Positions 7,954 through 16,005 of a stretch of DNA of 64,000 nt are shown one piece after another. Made by a program: the position numbers and the translations under genes. The stretch is from an uncultured Flavobacteriales bacterium (GTDB lineage: Bacteria; Bacteroidota; Bacteroidia; Flavobacteriales; Crocinitomicaceae). Every line of letters begins with the position of its first letter. Position 1 is the stretch's first letter. The DNA is taken from NCBI GenBank assembly GCA_946480085.1, contig CAMLHZ010000010.1, forward strand, positions 1 to 64,000, in the 5' to 3' direction. Below the pieces are notes generated by a model. It did not search any database. It was given only the letters and a program-made list of their open reading frames with translations, and was not told where the DNA came from.

Positions 7954-8822
7954 TGGGAAATGTTAAAATGAGAGTTTGGGACGTTAAGCACGGAAGTGCT
8001 ATTTATGTCCGAACACCTAATGATAAACAGATTGTAATTGATTTGGGAAAAGGAGATTATTCCGAAGGAGTTGAGGACCGAAGTCCGTTAGAGACAATCA
8101 AAAATCACTATAAACGATCGACTATTAATTTGTTGGTAATTACGCATCCTCATAAAGACCACATCCTTGACATTAACAATCTTGACACTTTAGGTTTGAC
8201 GGTTGAGACACTATATCGACCGAAAACATTCGATGTTAACACAATTCTGGAAAATTCAACTGCTGTGGACAAACCGATTTTTGAAAAATATATCAGTTTG
8301 CATAACAGTTATACCGGTGTAGCGTCAGCGTCACAGACACTTTCAAATATTGATAATTACGGAGGTGTTAGTGTTAAGTTTTTTTGTAATGGCGAATCTA
8401 GCGATGGAAATCTAAACAATCATAGTGTCATTACGGTCCTCACATATGAAAACATCAAAATTGTAATTCCAGGTGATAACGAATATAAGTCTCTCGAAGC
8501 CCTGATGCAAAAACATTCTTTTAAAGAAGCAGTTAAGGATTGTAACATCTTAATTGCCCCACATCACGGACGTGAATCCGCCTATCACGATGATTTCGTG
8601 AAACACTGTAATCCACAACTTACAATAATCTCGGATAGTGCAAAATGTGATACTAGCGCTAATAGCAAATACTCCACAAACAGCCGCGGTTTAGACATCA
8701 TGGATGTTGGTGAAGTGAAAACACGGAAGCTGATAACGACCGATCACGATGGAGAAGTATATATTGATTTTGGAAAAGATCCTTCCGATGGTAGAAGATA
8801 TCTCTACGTTGAAGTTAAGTGA
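7953..8822 (+). CDS. ComEC-type MBL-fold metallohydrolase
   Basis: The protein has 289 residues and is a stand-alone metallo-beta-lactamase fold of the kind found at the C-terminus of ComEC. The metal motif HPHKDH (about 67-72) follows the LLVIT strand; NNHSVITV, GDNE and APHHGRESA give further ligands and strands in the expected order. ComEC-type domains cleave DNA or phosphodiesters, so a nuclease or nucleotide phosphodiesterase is plausible. There is no ComEC transmembrane channel, but the coupled upstream gene encodes a small membrane protein. No signal peptide is seen, so it should act in the cytoplasm, perhaps docked to the membrane partner. Its place beside two TIR-fold genes suggests a defence or stress role. 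Confidence 0.8.
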   Translation: MGNVKMRVWDVKHGSAIYVRTPNDKQIVIDLGKGDYSEGVEDRSPLETIKNHYKRSTINLLVITHPHKDHILDINNLDTLGLTVETLYRPKTFDVNTILENSTAVDKPIFEKYISLHNSYTGVASASQTLSNIDNYGGVSVKFFCNGESSDGNLNNHSVITVLTYENIKIVIPGDNEYKSLEALMQKHSFKEAVKDCNILIAPHHGRESAYHDDFVKHCNPQLTIISDSAKCDTSANSKYSTNSRGLDIMDVGEVKTRKLITTDHDGEVYIDFGKDPSDGRRYLYVEVK

Positions 8823-8840
8823 CTTTTGAATTTTTTCAAT

Positions 8841-8869
8841 AATAAAACTTTTGCGCCCTTTTGAAATGA
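8841..8869. repeat. 29-bp dispersed repeat, copy 1
   Basis: The sequence AATAAAACTTTTGCGCCCTT and its continuation to 8869 match 11108-11136 at 27 of 29 positions, in the same orientation. It follows the metallohydrolase gene directly and lies 35 bp before the 60-bp repeat at 8904. Confidence 0.85.
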
Positions 8870-8903
8870 AATAAGAGAAGCGATAGCTTCGATTTAATCT
8901 GCG

Positions 8904-8963
8904 AGATTCCTCTGTCTGATGCCCAAGCTATATTAACATAACGCAATAACATTATAGGACAAA
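8904..8963. repeat. 60-bp dispersed repeat, right copy
   Basis: This is the second copy of the repeat at 5698-5757, in direct orientation, with two differences in the first 46 bases and more beyond. Together with the 29-bp repeat at 8841 it fills most of the 210-bp gap between the metallohydrolase and esterase genes. Confidence 0.9.
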
Positions 8964-9032
8964 ACCAGTTTCTGTAACCAAATCCAATTCATTCATTTAC
9001 TAACCATCGCAACCAACACTTAAAACAGTCCA

Positions 9033-10250
9033 ATGAATAAACTACTATTCGCTCTCCTTCTTTTAACTGCCACTGAAAATTGTCAAGCCCAGAATACATC
9101 AAGTATTTCGATTGGTCACATTGACTCCGTCTATTCTGATATACTGCATGAATCCAGAGAGCTTTGGATTCGATTACCGAGAAATGCAGAGAACTCAATT
9201 TACAGTACCAAGTATCCGGTACTCTACTTGTTGGATGGTGATGCGCAATTTTACGGAGTTACTGGAATAATTGGAGATTTAAGTGATAACGGGAATACTA
9301 AATTGCCAGAGATGATTGTGGTGGGTATCACCAATACAAATAGAATGAGAGACATGTCGCCTACCAATGTGGCATTCGATCCCACGTCTGGCGGAGCTGA
9401 AAAATTTCTTGACTTTATCGAAAAAGAACTCATGCCATTTATCGAGAAAAAGTATCCGGCTGCAAACAACAAAACGTTTGTTGGCCATTCACTGGGTGGA
9501 TTGGCGGTTATCAATGCGTTTTGTAATCGTCCGCAATTGTTTAACAACTATATTGCTATAGAACCGCATCTTACGTGGGACAATCAGTACATTTTAAAAA
9601 GAGCAGATTCGCTTCTGAGCATGCCGAAGTTTGAAAATAGATCGTTGTACGTAGGTATCGCCAATACAATGCCAAAGGACATGGACTATGCAACGGTACT
9701 GAGCGATACTACTAAGGAATCTTTGACTATTCGTTCCATTTTGGAATTCACCAATAAGGTAGATTTAATAAAACCTAAAGGGCTAAATTTTAAATGGAAA
9801 TATTACAGTGATGACACCCATACAAGCGTGCCTTTGATAACTCAGTATGACGCGTTGCGTTATTTTTATTCGTGGTTTGAATGTGATTGGTACAACGATG
9901 TTTTTTATGATAGCCATAAATATACTGGAGCAGAATTGGTAGCCATTATTGATAAACATTATGCGAAAGTTTCAACAAAAATGGGTTGTCAATTCTATCC
10001 CAATGAACAATTAGTGAATGAAATTGCCTATTTCTTCAGCCGCAACAACGATCCTGATAAAGGGTACGCGTTTTTCAGTCTGAATCTTAAAAATTATCCA
10101 AAAAGTTACAATACACATGACTCAATGGGAGATTATTATGTGATGCAAGAAGACTGGAAAAATGCTATGAAGTATTTCGAATTGGCTTTAAAATTAGGAG
10201 CCGGAGATATAACGAAAGAAAAATTGACCAAACTAAAAAACAAAAGATAG
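9033..10250 (+). CDS. Exported alpha/beta-hydrolase (esterase D-like) with TPR-type C-terminus
   Basis: The protein has 405 residues with a signal peptide (MNKLLFALLLLTA..CQAQ). Residues about 25-280 form a putative esterase (enterochelin-esterase/S-formylglutathione hydrolase clan): the early ELWIRLP and YPVLYLLDGDAQFYG strands, the nucleophile elbow GHSLGG with its Ser at about residue 153, and DDTHTSVP, which likely carries the catalytic His. The C-terminal ~60 residues read like one or two TPR helices (MGDYYVMQEDWKNAMKYFEL). Substrate is unknown; relatives hydrolyse siderophore esters, acyl esters or cell-wall esters. It is probably periplasmic and has no clear operon partner. Confidence 0.82.
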   Translation: MNKLLFALLLLTATENCQAQNTSSISIGHIDSVYSDILHESRELWIRLPRNAENSIYSTKYPVLYLLDGDAQFYGVTGIIGDLSDNGNTKLPEMIVVGITNTNRMRDMSPTNVAFDPTSGGAEKFLDFIEKELMPFIEKKYPAANNKTFVGHSLGGLAVINAFCNRPQLFNNYIAIEPHLTWDNQYILKRADSLLSMPKFENRSLYVGIANTMPKDMDYATVLSDTTKESLTIRSILEFTNKVDLIKPKGLNFKWKYYSDDTHTSVPLITQYDALRYFYSWFECDWYNDVFYDSHKYTGAELVAIIDKHYAKVSTKMGCQFYPNEQLVNEIAYFFSRNNDPDKGYAFFSLNLKNYPKSYNTHDSMGDYYVMQEDWKNAMKYFELALKLGAGDITKEKLTKLKNKR

Positions 10251-10296
10251 TCTGCCTATTTTAAGTTGAAATGAAAAGGATGCTTATCTCCTATTG

Positions 10297-10323
10297 GAAT
10301 TCCTCGGAATGATACCAAAGGCA
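10297..10323. repeat. Short diverged copy of the 60-bp repeat
   Basis: The stretch starting GAATTCCTCGGAATGATACC matches the core of the repeats at 5698 and 8904 with several substitutions. It lies in the 81-bp gap between convergent genes. A weak outer pairing between AGTCTGCCT (from 10250) and AGGCAGGCT (near 10319-10327) could fold the gap into a terminator. Confidence 0.6.
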
Positions 10324-10331
10324 GGCTCTAA

Positions 10332-11036
10332 CTACTTATTGTATTCCCATATGGCATTAATGATATATGAGCAACTCGTTATCATAAATAAAAGTGCTCC
10401 AAATGCTTTCTCTTTTCCCAAAAACATGCTGAAACGAATTATTAAACTTAGCAAGTAGTAAATAACTTCATTGATTATACCTATCGAAAGACGAAACAGA
10501 AAACCGAAAATCAAAAATATGAAAATTAATAAACCGTAGGAAATCATAAATGTTGAAGAATTGGTATAGGTCTGGTCGCCTGAAAATAGGCCCATCCACG
10601 ATTTATACCAACTAAGTCTACTACTGTCAAGGCTTTCAAAGCTATCAAATTCGAAATCAATAATGGCAATTACGGCTAGTATAAGCATAACAAATGCCAT
10701 CCATAGGTTTTCCTTTATGAAGTGTCTTTTATTGTAAAAAATAAACTTAAGGTTGAGAACAAGAATTAAATAGCTTCCAGTTTCCAGAAAAAAATGGTTT
10801 TTTCCACCAAATAATAATAATATCACGATCGCCAGTAAACCAAATATTCGTATCGTCTGCTTAAATGCCTTATCAAGCGCAAAATTCCTCTCAACTCTAT
10901 TGATTTTGATGTTTCTACATAGCTCTAAATATTGGCTATCTATCTTTCTTTTCCATCTAACAGGAACTTCTTGGACAATATGATTACCTATTTCGAGGTA
11001 AATTAGTGTAAGAAAAACGAAAAGGCTCGGTATCAT
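10332..11036 (-). CDS. Polytopic membrane protein of unknown function
   Basis: I use the ATG at 11036 (234 residues) because the longer frame opens with a TTG codon that overlaps a possible -7 element (TAGTTTTG at 11058-11065). Hydrophobic segments suggest six membrane spans: near the N-terminus (SLFVFLTLIYLEIG), around 62-80, 83-98, 108-125, 160-185 and 205-228. The loop between spans 1 and 2 is basic (VRWKRKIDSQY, RNIKINRVER). No family is recognised and there is no same-strand partner. Confidence 0.65.
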   Translation of the reverse strand: MIPSLFVFLTLIYLEIGNHIVQEVPVRWKRKIDSQYLELCRNIKINRVERNFALDKAFKQTIRIFGLLAIVILLLFGGKNHFFLETGSYLILVLNLKFIFYNKRHFIKENLWMAFVMLILAVIAIIDFEFDSFESLDSSRLSWYKSWMGLFSGDQTYTNSSTFMISYGLLIFIFLIFGFLFRLSIGIINEVIYYLLSLIIRFSMFLGKEKAFGALLFMITSCSYIINAIWEYNK

Positions 11037-11107
11037 AATTTGAGAATAAAAGTTATTCAAAACTATCTCAGAAGATCGTAATCTATTTACGTTCTTGGTT
11101 AGAAAGA

Positions 11108-11136
11108 AATAAAACTTTTATGCCCTTTTGAAATGA
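11108..11136. repeat. 29-bp dispersed repeat, copy 2
   Basis: This stretch differs from 8841-8869 at two positions only. It sits upstream of the secreted-protein gene at 11204, in a gap that has no other recognisable element. Confidence 0.85.
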
Positions 11137-11203
11137 GCTAAAACCCAAAACCTACCCCACCCCCCTCTTGAACCATCCTTCCCCTCAGCTGTATACCAAA
11201 ACC

Positions 11204-12127
11204 ATGAAAAACATCTTTATCTATTCCATCTTCATTCTTACTAGTTTAACTAGTTTCGCTCAGGATTACGGATACTACCTTTCAGCTAATTACCCCCATA
11301 GCTTTGAAAAAATGCCATTGAATAGTTTAATCAATTATTCAAGTCCCCCTGTTGGTGGTACATACGCTGATAGCGTCTATTATAACGGCAAGTACTATAG
11401 TATAACCGGCAGTTTTTATAGTGATACCTATCCGCTCGATCAAATGGATTATTTCCAAGCCTCAGTATCAGTTGAGGGTCTTGGGTATATTTATTTAATG
11501 GATGAAAACTCAAGAGGTTGTCATGAGCATTTTACAATGTTGTTAACCGTCAGTGATCCAATTAAAGAGAAAGTTTTGGAATTGGCATATCTCAAGCTAT
11601 CAAAGGCTGATAGTTGGTTCGATTGGAAGCGATGCGCAGAATTGGTTCAACTTTACGACTTCAAAACCTGTGAAAAGCGTTTGTCGGAACTGTGGATGAA
11701 AAATAGGAACGATCTGGAATTGATTGAAAGCACAATTGTGCATGAAGGATCTAAGGTGAACTTCTCAGCAAAGATTGTCAATCGTTCAAAGGAAGCTTAC
11801 TTCTTTGGTGAAGGAACGCATTTTGGACCAATGACTTCGGCTGAAACAAAAAAAGGCGTTTGTGTTATCGATTCGTTGAAAAGTACATGGTCCTATTCCA
11901 TGATGCAATTAAAAGAAAACACTAGTCTGAACCCTGGAGATTCAGTTGTCATCTCGGGTCAGTTTTTTAGTAAAAATGATCAAATCATCTATGATGGTCT
12001 TCAATTTTACAGCTCACAAAACCTCCTTGATTTATTGTTTCCGAATTCATTGAGTTGTCCTTGGTTTCCAGAAGAGAAAAATAAGATGCATTGGCGATAT
12101 GGCCCGGTTTTGAAAGCTAGGAAGTAA
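11204..12127 (+). CDS. Secreted protein of unknown family, paralogue of the next gene
   Basis: The ATG at 11204 begins a clean signal peptide (MKNIFIYSIFILTSLTSFAQ), giving 307 residues. The mature part aligns by eye with the product of 12205-13215 in its middle: VLELAYLKLSKADSWFDWKR here against VLGQVYQRIAEHPYWSFEPW there, then AELVQLYDFKTCEKRLSELW against AELTKKYKFESCLQQLSDEW. The C-terminal ~110 residues look like a beta-sandwich. No catalytic motif or lipobox is visible and there is no T9SS domain, so it is probably periplasmic. The function is unknown. Confidence 0.7.
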   Translation: MKNIFIYSIFILTSLTSFAQDYGYYLSANYPHSFEKMPLNSLINYSSPPVGGTYADSVYYNGKYYSITGSFYSDTYPLDQMDYFQASVSVEGLGYIYLMDENSRGCHEHFTMLLTVSDPIKEKVLELAYLKLSKADSWFDWKRCAELVQLYDFKTCEKRLSELWMKNRNDLELIESTIVHEGSKVNFSAKIVNRSKEAYFFGEGTHFGPMTSAETKKGVCVIDSLKSTWSYSMMQLKENTSLNPGDSVVISGQFFSKNDQIIYDGLQFYSSQNLLDLLFPNSLSCPWFPEEKNKMHWRYGPVLKARK

Positions 12128-12204
12128 GCTTCTCTCCTACTACAACGCAAGTTTAGACTCGAGTTTAATTGAACAATATCAACACTAGAATGTAACACAG
12201 CAGT

Positions 12205-13215
12205 ATGAAAAACGCTTTTTTATTACTTATTCTCACCATCCTCTCGCAAATCTGTAACGGTCAACAACAAGCTTATTTTATTGGAAGTTTCGGCATGGAA
12301 CGATCAGTTCGACATTTAAAGGACAATAGCAACCAAAGTCAGTTAATGCTTATTCGTCAAAACGGTGATCAGGAAATTGGTACGGGATACACTTTTGGAG
12401 AAACCGTTGATAGTGTTTTTACGAGCGCTGGTTTTGATGTTTTTCGAAGTGGTTTCGAGTCGATTATTGAAGACAGTATTTGCGTAGATAAAAAATGGTA
12501 TTTCATTAAGTATTATCTCTATAGCGATGGCGGTAGAACGTCAACGAGTCAGGAAACTTTCTATCAGAGAGATGTGTTTGTGCCGGGTATTGGAACAATC
12601 TATTCTAAAAGTAACTTCTATTCTAGTGATTATTTTATGCTGTGTCATAGTAACCCTCAACTACAAAAGGTACTTGGGCAAGTCTATCAACGGATTGCTG
12701 AACATCCTTACTGGTCGTTTGAACCATGGAAAAAATATGCTGAATTAACAAAGAAATATAAGTTCGAAAGCTGCTTACAACAACTGAGTGACGAATGGAT
12801 TTCTGCAAACAAGCACTTACAGTTGTCAGACGAAAAAATAATCTACGGGAACGACACGATTCAATACGATTTAATAATCAAGAACACAGGAAATATCGGA
12901 TATCAACTTTCAACCAAAAAGAGTCTCCCGCCGTTAAAAGGGATGGTTTTGTACGATCATGAGCGCTATCCACTACCCATATATTTCTACTGCAAAGTCA
13001 ATGCTGAACAAACCAAAGAGTACTATCTAAATCCAAATGACAGTATTCAGTTAAACCTAATGCTAATTCATAAAAACGGTCCGAAAAAGTCTTCAGATAT
13101 CGCATTTGACAAATTTCGATTTCGGATGCATATTACACTTGAACATTGGTTACTAACCGATGATGTTATTTTTGAAGAGAAAAAGTACAAACCCTTTTCA
13201 TGGGCTGTGAAGTAA
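12205..13215 (+). CDS. Secreted protein, tandem paralogue of the preceding gene
   Basis: The 336-residue product has a signal peptide (MKNAFLLLILTILSQICNGQ). It shares the central helical block and the following strand region with its upstream neighbour (see 11204-12127), at low overall identity, so the duplication is old. The two genes are 77 bp apart on one strand and may be co-transcribed. The region before the shared block, about residues 20-150, is poorly conserved between the two. Function unknown. Confidence 0.7.
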   Translation: MKNAFLLLILTILSQICNGQQQAYFIGSFGMERSVRHLKDNSNQSQLMLIRQNGDQEIGTGYTFGETVDSVFTSAGFDVFRSGFESIIEDSICVDKKWYFIKYYLYSDGGRTSTSQETFYQRDVFVPGIGTIYSKSNFYSSDYFMLCHSNPQLQKVLGQVYQRIAEHPYWSFEPWKKYAELTKKYKFESCLQQLSDEWISANKHLQLSDEKIIYGNDTIQYDLIIKNTGNIGYQLSTKKSLPPLKGMVLYDHERYPLPIYFYCKVNAEQTKEYYLNPNDSIQLNLMLIHKNGPKKSSDIAFDKFRFRMHITLEHWLLTDDVIFEEKKYKPFSWAVK

Positions 13216-13340
13216 AGATTTAAGCCATCTTACCTATTCAATTCATCTAAAAACTACCAAGGTAAAAGGTCGGTGGATTGCAATCCGGCAATCAACCAGC
13301 CATAATCAAACCTTCTCTCCTACTTTTCTATAGCAAACAA

Positions 13341-13371
13341 CAAAGCCCCGAAGTATTACTCCGAAGCTTTG
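13341..13371. terminator. Imperfect hairpin between convergent genes
   Basis: CAAAGC pairs with GCTTTG at the ends, and further pairs form inside after two mismatches. It lies between the rightward 12205 gene and the leftward M56 gene and could stop transcription from both sides. There is no long T-run, so the call is moderate. Confidence 0.5.
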
Positions 13372-13456
13372 CTTGTATCTGAATAGCTAGTCATTTCATG
13401 AATGGTTGCTTTGTCTTTAACTTACTTATGTTAACTCGCTAATTCGGACATGATCT

Positions 13457-15343
13457 TTAATCCACATCAACATTGTAAACAACGCGCATGCCGGGTTTGG
13501 TGTATTTTTTCACTTTTTGAAAGATGGAATCTGGTTGTGTTTTACCATTGACTTTTACCGCTTTCTCGCTAAGTTCAAAGGAATCAATCTTGTCTTTAAA
13601 ACCTGCTTTTTTCAGATCATCCAAAATTGTTTGAGTGAGTTCGTCGTGAACTACAGCCATCCGATTCGCTTCTTTTTCCTGTAACTTGAATTTAAGATCC
13701 ATCTTGCGCGATTGCTCATCTATCTTGCGAGCTTGTTCGTCAATTTTGAGCGCTTCTTTATCAATCTTTTCGGATTCAATCTCGATTTTCCGTTGCTCTT
13801 GCTCGATTCGGCGCTGCGCCTCGTTATATTTTTTCCAGTTAATATCCTCGTGCTTCTTGCTGGTTTCGTTATCCAATATTTTCACCTGCTTATCAATGAT
13901 TGCCACATGTTTATCAATAATTGCTGTATGCTTATCAATAACTGCTGAGTGCTTGTCTATAATTCGGGATGCTTCATCAATAATTCGTTCTTCTTCTGAA
14001 GTATCAACATCAGAACCGTCACCAGTTGAATTGAGAGCTTCTTCATATCCATCAATTAACTGTTTGATCTGAGGAAGGTATTTCTCTTTATCCTTTCCAG
14101 AAATCAATTTGCCATTGACCTTAACGTTTTCCAGATTTTCAGGAACCTGATACAGTACACCTTCACTCTTGAAAATGTATATGTGCGACTCTTTTCCGTT
14201 CGTGTTCTCCACGTATTTGATAGCAGTTCCTTCCGGAATCTCTTTTGGATTGTACTTTTCGCTATTCAAGCTATCAGTTGTAGATTCTTTAATTTCTTGA
14301 GCGGAAGAGGAATTCACGTTCAAAACCACCAAAAGCAGAATCACACTCATCGCAACACATGCCGACAGAAAGTACTTTTCACGAACACTAAACATCTTAT
14401 TCGTGTTAAAAAGAATTCGTTTTGCACGGTCTGCCAGTTTCATTTTCTGATCACCGAATTGCAGCGCGAAACGCTGGTTGCTCAGACTGTATTCCTGAAA
14501 GGAAACTAAGGCATTGACAAATTCCTTTTTATTGTTTGTTACGCTGATAGCCAAATCATCACAGCAATTTTCACGTTCGTCTTTCAGCAAAGAGGAAATC
14601 CACAAAATACCAGGATTGAAGAAAAACAAGATTTCAATGAAGGTCTGCATCAAATTCACTACATAATCACTACGACGTATATGCGCCAACTCGTGCAGTA
14701 AAATAGCTTCTACCTGCTCTTGTGGAATATTATTCAACAAGCCGATGGGCACCAAAATGATTGGTTTGAAAAACCCGGTTACCGACGGAATTGTTACTAA
14801 TCTGGACTCCAATAATTGAACCTTCCGTTTGATTTTCAAAGAAACCTGAAGTTCTGAAACGCGCTTCAACCACATTTCCGGAGGAGAAACCGTTTGGTAA
14901 TTTCGTGCACGGTAAACTTGTCGTAAATCACCCGTCATCCGTATGAATTTGAAAATGAAAATGACAAACCAACTAAACACAATCCATGAACCATAATCAC
15001 TTATGAACTCAGCTATTATTGAGAATGGCCCACTCGCCTCTTCCTTCATTACAGGAGCTGAAATTGAAACCAGATGTTCTGATTGAAACTCACTTTTCAC
15101 CGGGCTATCGACGTAAGAAACTGGAACTTGAGTTTCAAACTCATTATAGAAAATGAAGCTAATGGTGACTAAAAACGCAACACTCAATCCTGCCAATAAA
15201 TTGTAGCGAACTGCCGATGTTGATTTTTTGGTAAGAAAGAGGACAACTGCTGCCAAAAAAGCTGCTACAAGTCCTAGCCAAAGCGAATGGATTAATGTCC
15301 AGCTAACGGCATTGATAATTGAGTCATTCACTAAAAAATTCAT
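13457..15343 (-). CDS. M56-family (BlaR1/MecR1-like) sensor metallopeptidase with heptad-repeat C-terminus
   Basis: The protein has 628 residues. The N-terminal ~330 residues match the BlaR1/M56 membrane peptidase: spans near 15-38, 46-66, 110-135 and about 315-340, and the zinc motif HELAH at 217-221 followed by IRRSDYVVN. BlaR1-like proteins cleave, or trigger cleavage of, a BlaI-type repressor. The blaI gene lies 21 bp upstream on the same strand, so they form one operon. The region after the last span carries two runs of seven-residue repeats (IIDKHxA, about residues 455-490; then KIDEQAR-type, about 515-550) that should form a long coiled coil. There is no penicillin-binding sensor domain, so the signal is not a beta-lactam by sequence. 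Confidence 0.88.
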   Translation of the reverse strand: MNFLVNDSIINAVSWTLIHSLWLGLVAAFLAAVVLFLTKKSTSAVRYNLLAGLSVAFLVTISFIFYNEFETQVPVSYVDSPVKSEFQSEHLVSISAPVMKEEASGPFSIIAEFISDYGSWIVFSWFVIFIFKFIRMTGDLRQVYRARNYQTVSPPEMWLKRVSELQVSLKIKRKVQLLESRLVTIPSVTGFFKPIILVPIGLLNNIPQEQVEAILLHELAHIRRSDYVVNLMQTFIEILFFFNPGILWISSLLKDERENCCDDLAISVTNNKKEFVNALVSFQEYSLSNQRFALQFGDQKMKLADRAKRILFNTNKMFSVREKYFLSACVAMSVILLLVVLNVNSSSAQEIKESTTDSLNSEKYNPKEIPEGTAIKYVENTNGKESHIYIFKSEGVLYQVPENLENVKVNGKLISGKDKEKYLPQIKQLIDGYEEALNSTGDGSDVDTSEEERIIDEASRIIDKHSAVIDKHTAIIDKHVAIIDKQVKILDNETSKKHEDINWKKYNEAQRRIEQEQRKIEIESEKIDKEALKIDEQARKIDEQSRKMDLKFKLQEKEANRMAVVHDELTQTILDDLKKAGFKDKIDSFELSEKAVKVNGKTQPDSIFQKVKKYTKPGMRVVYNVDVD

Positions 15344-15364
15344 AGTATAAGGTTTTAGAAGTTT

Positions 15365-15766
15365 TTATTTCTTGTCCAGTTCATCCAGCATAGCACGAAT
15401 TGCCTCCAACTCTTCTTGCGAGGTATTCTTGTTACCTAACAATTGCATCATTAGATTAGTGCTTGAACCATTAAACATGGTATCGATAAACTTATCAAGC
15501 AAGAAAGTCTTTGTTTGATTTTCCTCAATTGCCGGACTGTAAATATGCTTCATGCTCGAAGCGTCACGCAACAACATTTCTTTCTCAGTCATGATCTGCA
15601 TTAGCTTTAAAGTGGAAGTATATTGTACGGCACGCTTCTGTTCGTTCAGGTAATCATTTACGAAACGAACCGTTGAAGGACCATTTTTCCAAAGTACCTT
15701 CAAAATCTCCAACTCTGATTTTGTTGGTTCAGCTTGTGAATTGTTTTCTTCGTTTTTTGATTTCAT
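15365..15766 (-). CDS. BlaI/MecI/CopY-family transcriptional repressor
   Basis: This 133-residue regulator carries the family winged helix: SELEILKVLWKNGPSTVRFV (about 17-36), then VQYTSTLKLMQIMTEKEML and a C-terminal dimerisation helix region. BlaI-type repressors bind palindromic operators and are inactivated when the partner M56 peptidase senses a signal. The gene heads an operon with that partner. A full promoter with a perfect palindrome in its spacer ends four bases before the ATG, so the gene is probably autoregulated and its mRNA leaderless. Confidence 0.9.
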   Translation of the reverse strand: MKSKNEENNSQAEPTKSELEILKVLWKNGPSTVRFVNDYLNEQKRAVQYTSTLKLMQIMTEKEMLLRDASSMKHIYSPAIEENQTKTFLLDKFIDTMFNGSSTNLMMQLLGNKNTSQEELEAIRAMLDELDKK

Positions 15767-15770
15767 TTTC

Positions 15771-15800
15771 CAAAGGTAGGAAACTTTTCGTACGAAACAA
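15771..15800 (-). promoter_or_regulatory. blaI promoter with palindromic operator
   Basis: On the minus strand TTG (15798-15800), 19 bases, TACCTTTG (15771-15778), four bases, then the ATG of blaI. The perfect 12-bp palindrome TTTCGTACGAAA (15786-15797) fills the first part of the spacer, the expected place for a repressor to block polymerase. Using the SRP RNA promoter as a ruler, +1 falls on the A of the start codon. Confidence 0.75.
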
Positions 15801-16005
15801 TACTTAGGTGTATTTTAACAAAATATTCTCTCGAAAACTTAGATAATGAATTCAATTTCAGATTAACTTCTGTAAATTAGAACCACTAAATTGAATAAGA
15901 ACACACCTGAATCAATGTACGTATTCGTTGAATAAGTCACCTGAAAACGATCAGATTAAATCAAAAAACAACAGTATATTGCGTTCATACGTTATTACTT
16001 CTAGC

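Noticed and set aside
5698..8963. Integrated element with tRNA attachment site
   Set aside because: No tRNA gene, integrase or transposase is present; only the direct repeats support mobility.
13686..14072. 128-codon frame opposite the heptad region of the M56 gene
   Set aside because: Its repeats only mirror the heptads on the real strand.
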